46,204 bases of DNA from Clostridia bacterium. GTDB taxonomy: Bacteria; Bacillota; Clostridia; Christensenellales; Aristaeellaceae. Below the pieces are notes generated by a model, which saw only the letters and a list, made by a program, of their open reading frames with translations, did not search any database and was not told where the DNA came from. The stretch covers positions 1-46,204 of the forward strand of contig JAFUXH010000123.1 in the NCBI GenBank assembly GCA_017470945.1, given 5' to 3'. Position numbers and translations under genes: made by a program. Below, in pieces: positions 24,100 to 33,344 of the stretch (positions are counted from its first letter, which is position 1; the number at the start of each line of letters is the position of its first letter).

Positions 24100-24152
24100 A
24101 TCTCTTCCGATTTGACTTTTTCAATGTGCGCTCATTTTTCCTTTTGATACGA

Positions 24153-24173
24153 ATGTCCATGCCGGAGAAGCCC
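24153..24173. repeat. Half copy of the 5624-5660 hairpin repeat
   Basis: ATGTCCATGCCGGA followed by GAAGCCC matches the left arm and loop at 5627-5646 with one inserted base. The right arm is missing. Confidence 0.5.
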
Positions 24174-24236
24174 AGCACAAATAGGAATGAAAAGAATTTT
24201 TATAGTACTTTCAATTATTAAAAGATAAACTTCTTT

Positions 24237-24366
24237 GTCATCCCGCGTGAAGCGGAGCCGGAGGCAAAGCTGAATCGTGGGATCTGAAAGTTGGCTTGAT
24301 CAGCCGCGCCAGATCCCTCCGCTTCATTCCGCCTTTGGCTTCCTTTCGGTCGGGATGACAGCGTTT
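24237..24366. repeat. MITE-like palindromic element, copy 2 (inverted)
   Basis: Read on the minus strand it begins AAACGCTGTCATCCCGACCG, as copy 1 does at 16993. It then has GAGGGATCTGGCGC, a GATCAA spacer, TTTCAGATCCC and a closing GGGATGAC. The internal inverted repeats are kept; the outermost 14-bp terminal repeats of copy 1 are not intact here. Confidence 0.75.
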
Positions 24367-24429
24367 GTTGCATGGCATTTTGCTGCGATTCTGATATGAG
24401 TTCAAAAGGAACAAAGGAGCACATAAGCA

Positions 24430-24467
24430 AATCAGCGCCTTGCGGCTTCCGCCGCAAGGCGCTGATT
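24430..24467 (-). terminator. Perfect 17-bp hairpin after the isomerase gene
   Basis: AATCAGCGCCTTGCGGC (24430-24446) and GCCGCAAGGCGCTGATT (24451-24467) pair perfectly with a 4-base loop. It sits 12 bases past the isomerase stop on the minus strand. The following T-run is short, so termination is likely but not ideal. Confidence 0.65.
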
Positions 24468-24479
24468 ATTGTAGGTTTA

Positions 24480-25958
24480 TTAAGCGAAGGGATTTTCCGT
24501 GGGATAGGGCAGGGATTTGGGCTGGTTGTAGGCGATATCCTTCACGCCCAGGAAGCGGAACACTTCAAACAGGGCCTTGCCCACGTGGCTGAACGCCACG
24601 GCGCCGTGATGGGGATAGCGCTTTTCGATCAGCACGTGGCGATAGAACCGGCCCATTTCGGGAATGGCGAACACGCCGATGCCGCCGAAGGAACGGGTTT
24701 TCACATCCAGGATCTCGCCCTCGGCGATGTAGGAGCGCAGGTTGCCTTCGCTGTCGCACTGCAGGCGGTAGAAGGTGATGTCGCTGGCGGCCAGGTCGCC
24801 CTCGAGGGTGCCGCGGGTGAAATCGGGCTCGCTGCCGGCGGGCTCCAGCAGGCGGTGCTGGATCAGCTGATATTTCACAGCGCGGTCGCTGCACAGCTTG
24901 CATTCGGGGGTGTTGCCGCAGTGGAAGCCCATGAAGGTATCGGTGAGGGTGTAATTGTACTTGCCCTTGATATCTTCATCGTAGATGTACTGGGGCACGC
25001 TGTTGTTGATATCCAGCAGGGTGACGGGATCGGCGCTGACGCACAGGCCGATGTATTCGCTCAGCGCGCCGTAGATATCCACTTCGCAGCTGACCGGGAT
25101 GCCCCGGCTGACCAAACGGCTGTTGACGTAGCAGGGCTCGAAGCCGAACTGGCTGGGGAAGGCGGGCCAGCACTTATCGGCGAAGGCCACGTATTTGCGG
25201 TCGCCCTTGTGCTTTTCAGCCCAATCCAGCAGGGTCAGCTCAAACTGGGCCATGCGCACGCTCATATCGGGATAGTAAGCGCCTTCGCCCATTTCCTTGG
25301 CCATATCCTCGCACACGGCGGGGATGCGGGGGTCGTTTTCATGCTCCTTGTAGGATACCAGCAGGTCCAATTCGCTGTTTTCCTCGATTTCCACGCCAAT
25401 TTCGTACAGGCCCTTGATGGGGGCGTTGCAGGCGAAGAAATCCTGGGGCCGGGGCCCGAAGGTGATGATCTTGAGGTTCTTCACGCCGATGACGGCGCGG
25501 GCTACGGGGATAAAATCGCGGATCATTTTCGCGATGTCGTCAGCGGTGCCCACGGGATAAGCGGGGATGTAGCCCTTCAGGTGCCGCATGCCCAGGTTGT
25601 AGGAGCAGTTCAGCATGCCGCAGTAAGCGTCGCCGCGGCCGTTGATCATATCGCCGTCGCCCTCGGCCGCCGCCACGAACATGCAGGGGCCGTCAAAGTG
25701 CTTGGCGATCAGGGTTTCGGGGGTTTCGGGGCCAAAGTTGCCCAGGAACACCACCAGCGCGTTGCATTCCTTTTCCTTCACGTCGGCAACGGCTTTTTGC
25801 ATATCCAGCTCGTTTTCCACGGTGACGGGGCATTCATAGATGCCGTCGCCATAAGCCTTCACGATCGCGGCGCGGCGCATTTCGCTCAGCTGGATGGGGA
25901 AACAGTCGCGGGATACGGCGATGATGCCCAGCTTGACCTCGGGGATGTTGCTCACCAT
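24480..25958 (-). CDS. L-fucose/L-arabinose isomerase family protein
   Basis: This 492-residue cytoplasmic protein of the FucI/AraA superfamily interconverts an aldose and a ketose using a metal. Recognisable segments are KLGIIAVSRDCFPIQLSE at the N-terminus, NALVVFLGNFGPETPETL, a central YVAFADKCWPAFPSQFGFEPC region, the SCEVDIYGALSEYI metal-site region with Glu and Asp, and FHCGNTPECKL with HHGAVAFSHVGKALFEV near the end. The exact sugar is unknown; many gut Clostridia have this paralogue beside a DUF4867 gene. The ATG follows AAGGAGTG. It is second in an operon with the DUF4867 gene, 66 bases upstream. Confidence 0.85.
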   Translation of the reverse strand: MVSNIPEVKLGIIAVSRDCFPIQLSEMRRAAIVKAYGDGIYECPVTVENELDMQKAVADVKEKECNALVVFLGNFGPETPETLIAKHFDGPCMFVAAAEGDGDMINGRGDAYCGMLNCSYNLGMRHLKGYIPAYPVGTADDIAKMIRDFIPVARAVIGVKNLKIITFGPRPQDFFACNAPIKGLYEIGVEIEENSELDLLVSYKEHENDPRIPAVCEDMAKEMGEGAYYPDMSVRMAQFELTLLDWAEKHKGDRKYVAFADKCWPAFPSQFGFEPCYVNSRLVSRGIPVSCEVDIYGALSEYIGLCVSADPVTLLDINNSVPQYIYDEDIKGKYNYTLTDTFMGFHCGNTPECKLCSDRAVKYQLIQHRLLEPAGSEPDFTRGTLEGDLAASDITFYRLQCDSEGNLRSYIAEGEILDVKTRSFGGIGVFAIPEMGRFYRHVLIEKRYPHHGAVAFSHVGKALFEVFRFLGVKDIAYNQPKSLPYPTENPFA

Positions 25959-26024
25959 AGGATATCACTCCTTATTTATTTCTTTTGCAGGAGGGCATCT
26001 CCTGCGAATCAGCGGATGGAAAAA

Positions 26025-26657
26025 TTACAGATCGGCGGCGATGTCGATATTCACGCCGTCCAGGCCCACGTAAGCGCCGTCCCGGGCTTCGCTGCTGTCG
26101 GGATGGGCCAGGAGCCACTTGTTCCGGGCCCACAGGGTGCTGTCCAGCCGGTTGGGGCCGGCGGCGGGCCGGTAATCGGTGTTGGTGCCCTTGGGCAGCG
26201 CCACCATCACGTGGAAGCCCTTCTTCGGGTCAGTGTGGCAGGGGGCGTAATGGAAGGTAGTGGCGTATACCTCCACCAGCACGCCGGCGGGCACCCGGAA
26301 GGCCTTCACCTTGGCGGTATCCAGCCGGTCATTTTCCAGGTCGGCCAGGGTGGCGATGAGAAGGATAAAATCCTCGCAGCCCAGGTTGAATTCACTATCC
26401 CGGTGATATTCCAGGCAGTTGAGCTTCGTATTGTGGCCGTTGCACCAGCCCAGCTGGAACGGCATGCCGCCGAACATGGCGTCGCCCAGGGCGTCGGCCC
26501 CTTCGGCGTTACCCAGCACGTCGTCGTGGGGCACATACACCACGCCGTCGGTGCAGGGGGTGGTGGCCAGGGCCTTGAGCAGACCGCTGACGTCATACCC
26601 TTCCACGATGCGGCCATAGGGCTTGAATGCCGGGTCGGTTACAGGCAGGATGTTCAT
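26025..26657 (-). CDS. DUF4867 family protein, cupin-like
   Basis: This 210-residue cytoplasmic protein of unknown function matches the DUF4867 family pattern: MNILPVTDPAFKPYGR start, MPFQLGWCNGHNTKLNCLEYH, then VKAFRVPAGVLVEVYATTFH and ending WARNKWLLAHPDS then DGAYVGLDGVNIDI. Its His/Glu pattern (NCLEYHRDSE, ATTFHYAPCH) suggests a cupin-like metal site. The family is commonly encoded with fucose/arabinose-isomerase-like genes, as here, so a sugar epimerase, mutarotase or accessory role is plausible but unproven. ATG 26657 follows AAGGAGG; a start ten codons earlier has no such site. A consensus promoter lies 100 bases upstream. Confidence 0.82.
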   Translation of the reverse strand: MNILPVTDPAFKPYGRIVEGYDVSGLLKALATTPCTDGVVYVPHDDVLGNAEGADALGDAMFGGMPFQLGWCNGHNTKLNCLEYHRDSEFNLGCEDFILLIATLADLENDRLDTAKVKAFRVPAGVLVEVYATTFHYAPCHTDPKKGFHVMVALPKGTNTDYRPAAGPNRLDSTLWARNKWLLAHPDSSEARDGAYVGLDGVNIDIAADL

Positions 26658-26756
26658 GGGATTCTCCTCCTTCTTACGTTCCATCATCTGATCGATTCAT
26701 TATGGCGATGATTATGCGCGGCCCTTCGTTCCATCCGGCCCGCACAGCTAAAAAGT

Positions 26757-26785
26757 ATTATATCATTCTCCCTATTTTCTGTCAA
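26757..26785 (-). promoter_or_regulatory. Consensus promoter of the DUF4867-isomerase operon
   Basis: On the minus strand TTGACA (26785-26780), exactly 17 bases, then TATAAT (26762-26757): a perfect sigma-A promoter. It leaves a leader of about 90 bases before ATG 26657. Confidence 0.88.
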
Positions 26786-26810
26786 TCCGCATTCCGGGGG
26801 GCGAATCCGA

Positions 26811-27959
26811 TCAATAGATGCGGTAATGGCCGGTCAGCATCAGCAGGCAGAAGAAATACAGGCAGTTATCGTAATACCGCCGGGGCCCCTTGCGCAGGGG
26901 CAGGGCGGCGAAGCGGCGCAGCCACTGCCCGGCCTGGTCGCTTTGCCCGGCGATCACCGATGCGGCGCAGGCGGCGGTGATGGCGGTGGGGTGCATGGCG
27001 GGCTCGTCGCACCGGGTGCCGTCCAGCAGGCAGGCGCGGTAATTTTCCTCTGGCAGCTGGGTGGCCAGGAAGGTTTGAATGCGGCGGGCCAGATCGGCGT
27101 ATTCAGGCCGCCGGCCGAACCACAGGCTGTCCAGCCCGATGTTGATCATCACCCGGTACGCGTCGGAATACCAGGGCCAGGGCTTGTCAAACAGCAGGAT
27201 GGGGGCGCCGTCATAGGCGGCATATTCGGGGCTCAGGCCCGTTACGGGGTGGGCGCTGGCCGCAATGTAGTCCCGGCTGGCCTGGGCAGCCGCCTGCCAG
27301 AAGGGCCGGTCCTGCGCGTCGGCGCGGTCGGCAAACAGGGTATAAAAATGGGGCAGATGGTAGCTGGGGTCGCTGATCTCCATGCCGGGCACGAATTTGA
27401 TCAGGTGATTGTCGGGGTTCCACATGGGCTGGCCCCCAGTCAGCTCCTTCTGATGCACGCAGTGGCGCAGGATCTCCCGGGCGTCCGAAAGATAGGGAAA
27501 CGCGCCGCCGCTTCCCCAGCGGCCGTGGGCCATCATCAGGGCCATGGCGAAGTATTCCTCCCCGTCCGGGGCGGGGCCTTCGGCGTTGTGCCGCCCGTCG
27601 AGCCCCACTGACCAGGCGAAATACCCGGCGTTGGGGCCGTCGCTCAGCAGCATGTAGCGCTTTGAAAAGCGCCACAGCTTATCGAACAGATCCTGCCTGT
27701 TCATCTGCACGCACATCATCATGCCGTAGCTCATGCCCTCGGTGCGGGCGTCGTGGTTGCCGGTATCCTCCATGCAGCCGGTGTCGGCGTCCACGTCGTG
27801 ATAGAATTTTTCCTGCGGGTCAAAGAAGATGGTTTCAAACGCCGCTTCCACCCGGGCGGCGGCGTCCCGATCGCTCACGCCCGCCTGGGCCAGATAATTG
27901 GGGTACAGCCCGGTGCGGGCCGCGCCGTCTTGCGTATTCATGCGATTCATCCTTTTCAT
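26811..27959 (-). CDS. GH8 reducing-end xylose-releasing exo-oligoxylanase (Rex-like)
   Basis: This 382-residue GH8 protein trims xylose from the reducing end of xylo-oligosaccharides inside the cell. The acid Glu74 lies in [14 protein letters not shown] second conserved Asp lies in [12 protein letters not shown] (Asp132). The likely base is Asp266 in [16 protein letters not shown], matching the Bacillus halodurans Rex pattern of Glu70 and Asp263. No signal peptide is present, as in Rex. ATG 27959 directly follows the GNAT stop; ATGs at codons 4 and 7 are alternatives, the seventh having AAAAGG 9 bases upstream. It is the last gene of the MacB-like/GNAT/GH8 operon. Confidence 0.9.
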   Translation of the reverse strand: MKRMNRMNTQDGAARTGLYPNYLAQAGVSDRDAAARVEAAFETIFFDPQEKFYHDVDADTGCMEDTGNHDARTEGMSYGMMMCVQMNRQDLFDKLWRFSKRYMLLSDGPNAGYFAWSVGLDGRHNAEGPAPDGEEYFAMALMMAHGRWGSGGAFPYLSDAREILRHCVHQKELTGGQPMWNPDNHLIKFVPGMEISDPSYHLPHFYTLFADRADAQDRPFWQAAAQASRDYIAASAHPVTGLSPEYAAYDGAPILLFDKPWPWYSDAYRVMINIGLDSLWFGRRPEYADLARRIQTFLATQLPEENYRACLLDGTRCDEPAMHPTAITAACAASVIAGQSDQAGQWLRRFAALPLRKGPRRYYDNCLYFFCLLMLTGHYRIY

Positions 27960-28535
27960 TCAGCGGATACACACCTTCTGCCGGTACAAAAGCGGCGGGA
28001 AGAAGGAATGATAAAAGGCGCTCAGCAGCTGCCGGGTTTCATCGGCGTCCGGGGCGGGGGGAAAGGCCAGGATGCGGTACTCCACCCCGTAGATCCGCGC
28101 TTCCACCCCGGTATCGGCCATGCCGTTGCGCAGGTAAAAATCCAGCCTGCGCCGGCGCAGCGCGCGGTCCGCCGCATCGTCGGCGTAATCGGGGTTTTCC
28201 GCCTCCAGGATCACGCGGGATGTATCGGACATGGAAGCGCTCAGACGGTGCAGGAAATCCCCGCCCAGGCCCCGGCCCCGCAGGGCGGGCAGCATGGCGA
28301 AGTAATCAAACAGGGCATTCCGCCTGCCCTGCGCGTCCCGCAAAAAGGCAAAGAACGCGTAGCCCGCCAACGCCTGATCCTCATACAGCCCCAGGCAGGC
28401 GTATTCCCCGCGCAAAAGGCGGCTGTGGATGGCGAACCAGGGCTTTAATTCATCCGGCGGGAAATCTTCCGTCATGCGGGTCAGGTAAATTTGACGGGCC
28501 TGGGGGATGGTCAGTGGCGCGATGCTTCGTTCCAT
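27960..28535 (-). CDS. GNAT family N-acetyltransferase
   Basis: This 191-residue single-domain GNAT has the acetyl-CoA loop LPALRGRGLGGDFL near residue 83 and a following EAENPDYADD. It starts 4 bases after the ABC gene stop and ends immediately before the GH8 start, so it is translated as part of one operon. The substrate is unknown. Nothing in the sequence links it to xylan beyond gene order. Confidence 0.82.
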   Translation of the reverse strand: MERSIAPLTIPQARQIYLTRMTEDFPPDELKPWFAIHSRLLRGEYACLGLYEDQALAGYAFFAFLRDAQGRRNALFDYFAMLPALRGRGLGGDFLHRLSASMSDTSRVILEAENPDYADDAADRALRRRRLDFYLRNGMADTGVEARIYGVEYRILAFPPAPDADETRQLLSAFYHSFFPPLLYRQKVCIR

Positions 28536-28539
28536 GGCG

Positions 28540-31179
28540 TTACTCCGTGCGCAGGGCCACTACCGGGTCCTTTTTCGCCGCCAGGCGGGAGGGGATCAGC
28601 CCGGCAATCAGCGTCAGGACCATCGAAATACACACCAGGATCGCCCCCGCCGCCGGGGGCAGGCCGGCGATGTTGGCGATGCCGGTCAGGCGGTGAATGA
28701 CGAGGTTGATCACGATCACCAGCAGGAAGGTAACCAGGATACCCAGCACCCCGGCGGCAAAGCCTACGATGAGGGTTTCGGCGTTGAACACCCGGGAAAT
28801 ATCCCGCTTCGACGCGCCGATGGCCCGCAGGATGCCGATTTCCTTGGTGCGCTCCAGCACGCTGATATAGGTGATGATGCCGATCATGATGGAGGACACC
28901 ACCAGCGAAATGGCCACGAAAGCGATCAGGATGTAGCTGATGGCGTTGATGATGGTGGTGACCGAGGACATCATCAGCCCCACGTAATCGGTGTAATGAA
29001 TGGCGTCGTCCTCCCCGACGGAGGCGTTGTAGGCGGCGATGATATCGGTGATCCGTTCCTTGGCCTCAAAATTCCGGGGGTAAATGTAAATGGCGGCGGG
29101 CCGATCCGCGTCGCTGACGCCCAGGGCCGTCAGGTTTTCTTCCAGGGAACCGGAGGATGCGGCCATGCTGCTTTGGCTGATCATGCGCTTGAGCAGATCC
29201 TTCGTGATCATCGACCGGTATGCCGATGGGATCATGCCCTCCTTGATCAGGCCCTGCGCTTCCAGATAGGATAGGAATTCATCCGCCTCCATGCTGTCCA
29301 ACAGGGCCAGGATCTCCTCCTTCCCGGCGGCAAAGGGCTGGCCGGTGAATACGTCGATGCCGGGATGGGCCAATTGCTCCTGCACGATGGCGCTGTTGGC
29401 CACCTGATCAAGCAGGTATTCCATCAATTCCATCCGGTAGCCCACCGCCCCGCTGACCGACGTGGCCACCGCACCGTCGGCGGGCTTCATGATGCCCACC
29501 ACCTTGATTTCCAGGGCGTTTTGCATTTGGTCCAGCAGAAAATCCGCGTCGTTTCGCCGATCCACCCATTGATCGCCCTGCTTTTCGTAAAAATTGGTGT
29601 TGACCATCAGGCGGAACCGCAGGGCCATCATTTCCTCGTAGGTGAATTCCAAATCCTCGCTGTCGATGGGGGTGCCCTGCATCAGCGCTTCGAATTGATC
29701 CTTCAATTCGCTTTGATCCTTGAGGCCCAGGCTGTACAGGGTGTAATCGCTCAATTCGCTGCGGGAATTGACGATCAGCACCACCTCGTTCATGCTTTGG
29801 GGCATGCGCCCGGCCAGCAGCTCGTACTGCGATTGAAGCAGCGCCGGATTGTCGAGCAGGGGCTCGAACACGTTCAGCCGCCGCATGGTGGCGTTCATCA
29901 TGGTTTGCTGCATGCCGCCCACGGAGGAGGAGGGCATCATGTTCATCATGCCCGTGGCGTCCAGCACGGTGGAGGGGTTGACCTGCTGGGGCATGCCGTC
30001 CGGCGTGATCCGGTACAGGGTCAGGGGCGTATCGTATTCATACTGGATGCCGGTCACCCATTCCTGAATGCCCGCGCCGTCGCTTTCCAGGAAGCGCTTG
30101 AAGGCGGTCAGGTTGTTTTCGGTGATGCCGCTCATCCAGGCGCTCATCATGCGGGTCATGCGGTCGCCGGAATACACCTTGCCGCCCGCATGCTCCCGCC
30201 TTTCCGTGGACAGGCCCATGATGCTGCTCATCATATCGGTCATATCCATGGTACGCTCATCGATTTCCAGGGGATAGGAGGACAGGGTGTCCTGCTGCAC
30301 CCGGTCGATATAGCTGTTCACCCCGGCGGACAGGGACAGGATCAGCGCGATGCCGATGATGCCGATGGAGCCGGCGAAGGCGGTCAGCAGCGTGCGGCCC
30401 TTTTTGGTCAGCAAATTGTTAAAGGACAGGCCCAGGGCGGTGGTAAAGCGCATGGAGGGCTTTTTCCCCTGCTGATCCCGGGGCGCGCCGGCCGTCGATC
30501 CATCCCAGGGGGCGCTGTCGCTGACCACCCGGCCGTCCAGCAGCCGGATCACCCGGGTGGCGTATTGGTCGGCCAGGTCGGGATTGTGGGTCACCATGAT
30601 GACCAGCTTTTCCCGGGCGATACTTTTCAAAATTTCCATCACCTGCAGGCTGGTTTCGCTGTCCAGCGCGCCGGTGGGCTCGTCGGCCAAAAGGATATCG
30701 GGGTCGTTCACCAGCGCCCGGGCAATGGCCACCCGCTGCATCTGGCCGCCGCTCATCTGGTTGGGCTTTTTGCGCAGCTGATCGGCCAGGCCCACCTTTT
30801 CCAGCGCCTCGACGGCCCTTTTGCGCCGCTCCTCCCGGCTGACGCCGGACAGGGTCAGCGCCAATTCCACGTTGGCCAGCACCGTTTGATGGGGGATCAA
30901 ATTATAGCTTTGAAACACGAAGCCCACGGCGTGGTTGCGGTAGGCGTCCCAATCCCCGTCCCGGAATTGCCGGGTGGAGCGGCCGTTGATGATCAGATCG
31001 CCGCTGGAATATTGATCCAGGCCGCCGATGATGTTCAGCAGCGTGGTTTTCCCGCAGCCGGAGGGGCCCAGGATGGCGGCAAATTCGCTTTCCCGGAATT
31101 GCAGATCGACGCCCCGCAGGGCTTCCACCTTGGCGTCGCCGGCGGCGTAATCCTTCGTGATGTGCTTGAGAGTCAGCAT
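28540..31179 (-). CDS. MacB-like ABC protein: ATPase fused to FtsX-type permease
   Basis: This 879-residue protein fuses an ABC ATPase to a permease. Walker A is GPSGCGKTT (38-46), the signature is MSGGQMQR near 142 and Walker B is ILLADEPTGALD near 162. A first membrane helix follows (LLTAFAGSIGIIGIALILSL), then a roughly 450-residue outside domain, then three helices of an FtsX/MacB_PCD domain (ISYILIAFVAISLVVSSIMI). MacB-type proteins drive mechanotransmission or export of peptides, lipoproteins or antibiotics. ATG 31179 is chosen because AAAGGAG is 7 bases upstream; the longer frame begins inside the promoter. It heads the operon with GNAT and GH8 genes. Confidence 0.9.
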   Translation of the reverse strand: MLTLKHITKDYAAGDAKVEALRGVDLQFRESEFAAILGPSGCGKTTLLNIIGGLDQYSSGDLIINGRSTRQFRDGDWDAYRNHAVGFVFQSYNLIPHQTVLANVELALTLSGVSREERRKRAVEALEKVGLADQLRKKPNQMSGGQMQRVAIARALVNDPDILLADEPTGALDSETSLQVMEILKSIAREKLVIMVTHNPDLADQYATRVIRLLDGRVVSDSAPWDGSTAGAPRDQQGKKPSMRFTTALGLSFNNLLTKKGRTLLTAFAGSIGIIGIALILSLSAGVNSYIDRVQQDTLSSYPLEIDERTMDMTDMMSSIMGLSTERREHAGGKVYSGDRMTRMMSAWMSGITENNLTAFKRFLESDGAGIQEWVTGIQYEYDTPLTLYRITPDGMPQQVNPSTVLDATGMMNMMPSSSVGGMQQTMMNATMRRLNVFEPLLDNPALLQSQYELLAGRMPQSMNEVVLIVNSRSELSDYTLYSLGLKDQSELKDQFEALMQGTPIDSEDLEFTYEEMMALRFRLMVNTNFYEKQGDQWVDRRNDADFLLDQMQNALEIKVVGIMKPADGAVATSVSGAVGYRMELMEYLLDQVANSAIVQEQLAHPGIDVFTGQPFAAGKEEILALLDSMEADEFLSYLEAQGLIKEGMIPSAYRSMITKDLLKRMISQSSMAASSGSLEENLTALGVSDADRPAAIYIYPRNFEAKERITDIIAAYNASVGEDDAIHYTDYVGLMMSSVTTIINAISYILIAFVAISLVVSSIMIGIITYISVLERTKEIGILRAIGASKRDISRVFNAETLIVGFAAGVLGILVTFLLVIVINLVIHRLTGIANIAGLPPAAGAILVCISMVLTLIAGLIPSRLAAKKDPVVALRTE

Positions 31180-31209
31180 GGCCATGCTCCTTTCGTCCGA
31201 TGGGCTTTC

Positions 31210-31238
31210 AGTATACCAGGAAATGTCTGGCAAATCAA
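31210..31238 (-). promoter_or_regulatory. Promoter of the MacB-like/GNAT/GH8 operon
   Basis: On the minus strand TTGATT (31238-31233), 17 bases and TATACT (31215-31210). Confidence 0.7.
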
Positions 31239-31438
31239 CCTGTCCCGCGCTTTTCCTGGGCCCGGGGCTGTATTTTCAGCATGCCCCGGCGGGGATAAAC
31301 GCAAGCATGGCGGAAAAACAAATGGGGGTTTTTCCAGCGCCTGTTTGCCAATTTGTTCCTGCCGGACGGCAGGAAAACGCGCTTGCATGTCGAAATACTG
31401 CGCCGATCACTATTATGCATAGGAAAGGATGATGCCCC

Positions 31439-32977
31439 ATGGCAGCCACCTGGCTCAAGGACGCCGTATTCTATGAAATCTATCCGCAATCCTTCAACGA
31501 TACCAACGCCGACGGCATCGGCGATTTCCAGGGGATCATCGAAAAGCTGGATTACATCAAGGGCCTGGGCTGCAACGCCCTGTGGATCAATCCCTGCTAC
31601 GATTCCCCGTTCAAGGACGCGGGCTACGACGTGCGGGACTATAAAAAAGTGGCGCCCCGGTACGGCACCAACGAGGATCTGTACCGCCTGTTTGACGAAG
31701 CCCACAAGAAGGGCATTCATGTGCTGCTGGACCTGGTGCCCGGCCATACCAGCGAGGAGCACGCCTGGTTCAAGGCCAGCGCCAAGGCTGAGCCCAACGC
31801 GTTTTCCAACCGTTATATCTGGACCAACCACTGGTTCATGGGCTGCAAGGATATGCCCTACATCGGCGGCGAAAGCGAGCGGGCGGCCACCTATATCCTG
31901 AATTTCTTCAAGTGCCAGCCCGCCCTGAACTACGGCTTTTACCGCATCGACCAGCCCTGGCAATTGCCCACCGATCACCCCGACTGCATCGCCACCCGGG
32001 AGGCCATGAAGGATGTGATGCGCTTCTGGCTCAGCCATGGGTGCGACGGCTTCCGGGTGGATATGGCGGCGTCGCTGGTGAAGTACGACGATGAGAGAAA
32101 GACCGGCACCTCCGCCGTGTGGCGCAATATCCGGGAAATGCTGGACGAAGAATTCCCCGACGCCGCCATGGTGGCCGAATGGAGCGAGCCCAAGCTGGCC
32201 CTGCGCTGCGGCTACGACATGGATTTCTATCTGAACAACCACGGCAACGGCTATTCCACCCTGATGCGGGATTATGATGAGGATACCGATAACAGCTATT
32301 TCCGCAAGGACGCCCCCCACCGGGATATCCGCCGGTTCCTGAACGTGTATGAGGATTGGTATGGGGATACCAAGGATCTGGGCTATATTTCCCTCCTCAC
32401 CTGCAATCACGATACCGTCCGCCCCCGGTTCAACCTGGGGTACGATGAATTGAAGCTGGCCTACGCCTTCCTGTTTACCATGCCCGGCGTGCCCTTCCTG
32501 TATTACGGCGACGAGATCGGCATGCGCTATCAGCAGATCCCCACCAAGGAAGGCGGCTATTTCCGCACCGGCTCCCGCACGCCCATGCAGTGGAACGGCG
32601 GCAGGAACCTGGGCTTCTCCGACGGCGATGAAAAGGACCTGTACCTGCCGGTGGATCCCAGCGCCGACGCGCCCACCGTGGAAAACCAGGAAACCGATCC
32701 CGATTCCTTGCTGCACACCGTAAGGAAGCTGCTGGCCCTGCGGCATCAGGAAACCGATCTGCAGGCCGACGCGGCCTTTGAGGCGCTGTGCACGGAGCAG
32801 GACAAGCCCTTCGTGTATCGCCGGGGCGCGCTGCTGCTGGCGGTCAATCCCAGCGGCGAGGCGCTGACCGCCCCGGTTCAGGCCGCGGGCCGGAAAGCGA
32901 TCTTCACCATCGGCACGGCATCGGCGGCAAACGGCCAATTGACCGTGGGGCCCCAGTCCTTCGTGGTGCTGAAATAA
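31439..32977 (+). CDS. GH13 alpha-glucosidase / oligo-1,6-glucosidase-type enzyme
   Basis: This 512-residue cytoplasmic alpha-amylase-family enzyme hydrolyses alpha-glucosidic bonds of oligosaccharides. The TIM-barrel motifs are in order: DLVPGHT (98-104), GFRVDMA with nucleophile Asp208, MVAEWSEP with acid/base Glu247, and TCNHD with Asp325. The N-terminus WLKDAVFYEIYPQSFNDTN is typical of GH13 glucosidases. The DLVPGHTSEEH loop differs from the QPDLN/VVNHT form in some subfamilies, so subfamily and linkage are uncertain. No signal peptide is present. An AGGAAAGG site precedes ATG 31439. The MazG-like gene follows after 22 bases. Confidence 0.92.
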   Translation: MAATWLKDAVFYEIYPQSFNDTNADGIGDFQGIIEKLDYIKGLGCNALWINPCYDSPFKDAGYDVRDYKKVAPRYGTNEDLYRLFDEAHKKGIHVLLDLVPGHTSEEHAWFKASAKAEPNAFSNRYIWTNHWFMGCKDMPYIGGESERAATYILNFFKCQPALNYGFYRIDQPWQLPTDHPDCIATREAMKDVMRFWLSHGCDGFRVDMAASLVKYDDERKTGTSAVWRNIREMLDEEFPDAAMVAEWSEPKLALRCGYDMDFYLNNHGNGYSTLMRDYDEDTDNSYFRKDAPHRDIRRFLNVYEDWYGDTKDLGYISLLTCNHDTVRPRFNLGYDELKLAYAFLFTMPGVPFLYYGDEIGMRYQQIPTKEGGYFRTGSRTPMQWNGGRNLGFSDGDEKDLYLPVDPSADAPTVENQETDPDSLLHTVRKLLALRHQETDLQADAAFEALCTEQDKPFVYRRGALLLAVNPSGEALTAPVQAAGRKAIFTIGTASAANGQLTVGPQSFVVLK

Positions 32978-32999
32978 CGGAAGGAATGGAGGGAGCGCC

Positions 33000-33344
33000 G
33001 TGGACGCCAACGAATACCAGCGCCTGGCCCTGACCACCCTGAACCCCGCCCTGGGGGAACAGGATGTGCTGATCAACGGGGTCATGGGCCTGTGCGGCGA
33101 AGCGGGGGAGGCCATCGACCTGGTGAAAAAACACCTGGCTCAGGGGCATCCCCTGGATCGGGAACGCCTGGCCGGGGAATTGGGCGACGTGGCCTGGTAT
33201 CTGGCCGAAACGGCCCATGCCATCGGGTATCCCCTGAACGAGATCCTGCAAATGAACATCCACAAGCTGAAGGCCCGCTATCCGGAGGGGTTCCGGACGG
33301 AGGATTCGCTGCGCAGGCGGGATGCGGGGGAGGGGGCACGCTGA
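33000..33344 (+). CDS. MazG-like nucleotide pyrophosphohydrolase
   Basis: This 114-residue all-alpha NTP-PPase hydrolyses (d)NTPs to monophosphate and pyrophosphate. The metal-binding pattern GLCGEAGEAIDLVKK (about residues 30-44) gives the E-x-x-E, and ELGDVAWYL (60-68) gives the second E-x-x-D, both hallmark MazG motifs. Length matches single-domain MazG-like proteins. GTG 33000 is preceded by GGAGGGAG. The stop codon lies within a small hairpin (33341-33359). Confidence 0.87.
   Translation: MDANEYQRLALTTLNPALGEQDVLINGVMGLCGEAGEAIDLVKKHLAQGHPLDRERLAGELGDVAWYLAETAHAIGYPLNEILQMNIHKLKARYPEGFRTEDSLRRRDAGEGAR

Larger units (their letters stand above)
24100..24479. other. Gene-free interval with repeats and a hairpin
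   Basis: The 380 bases between convergent genes hold a partial copy of the 5624 hairpin repeat (24153-24173), copy 2 of the MITE-like element (24237-24366) and a perfect 17-bp hairpin (24430-24467). The stretch 24174-24236 is AT-rich with nothing recognisable. No ORF with a ribosome site is seen. Confidence 0.7.

Noticed and set aside
24372..26711. A long plus-strand open frame opposite the isomerase and DUF4867 genes
   Set aside because: The minus-strand genes have clear families, ribosome sites and a consensus promoter. The opposite frame has none.
31360..31390. CcpA (cre)-like site upstream of the GH13 gene
   Set aside because: GGAAAACGCGCTTGCA has an extra base compared with cre and weak half-site symmetry.
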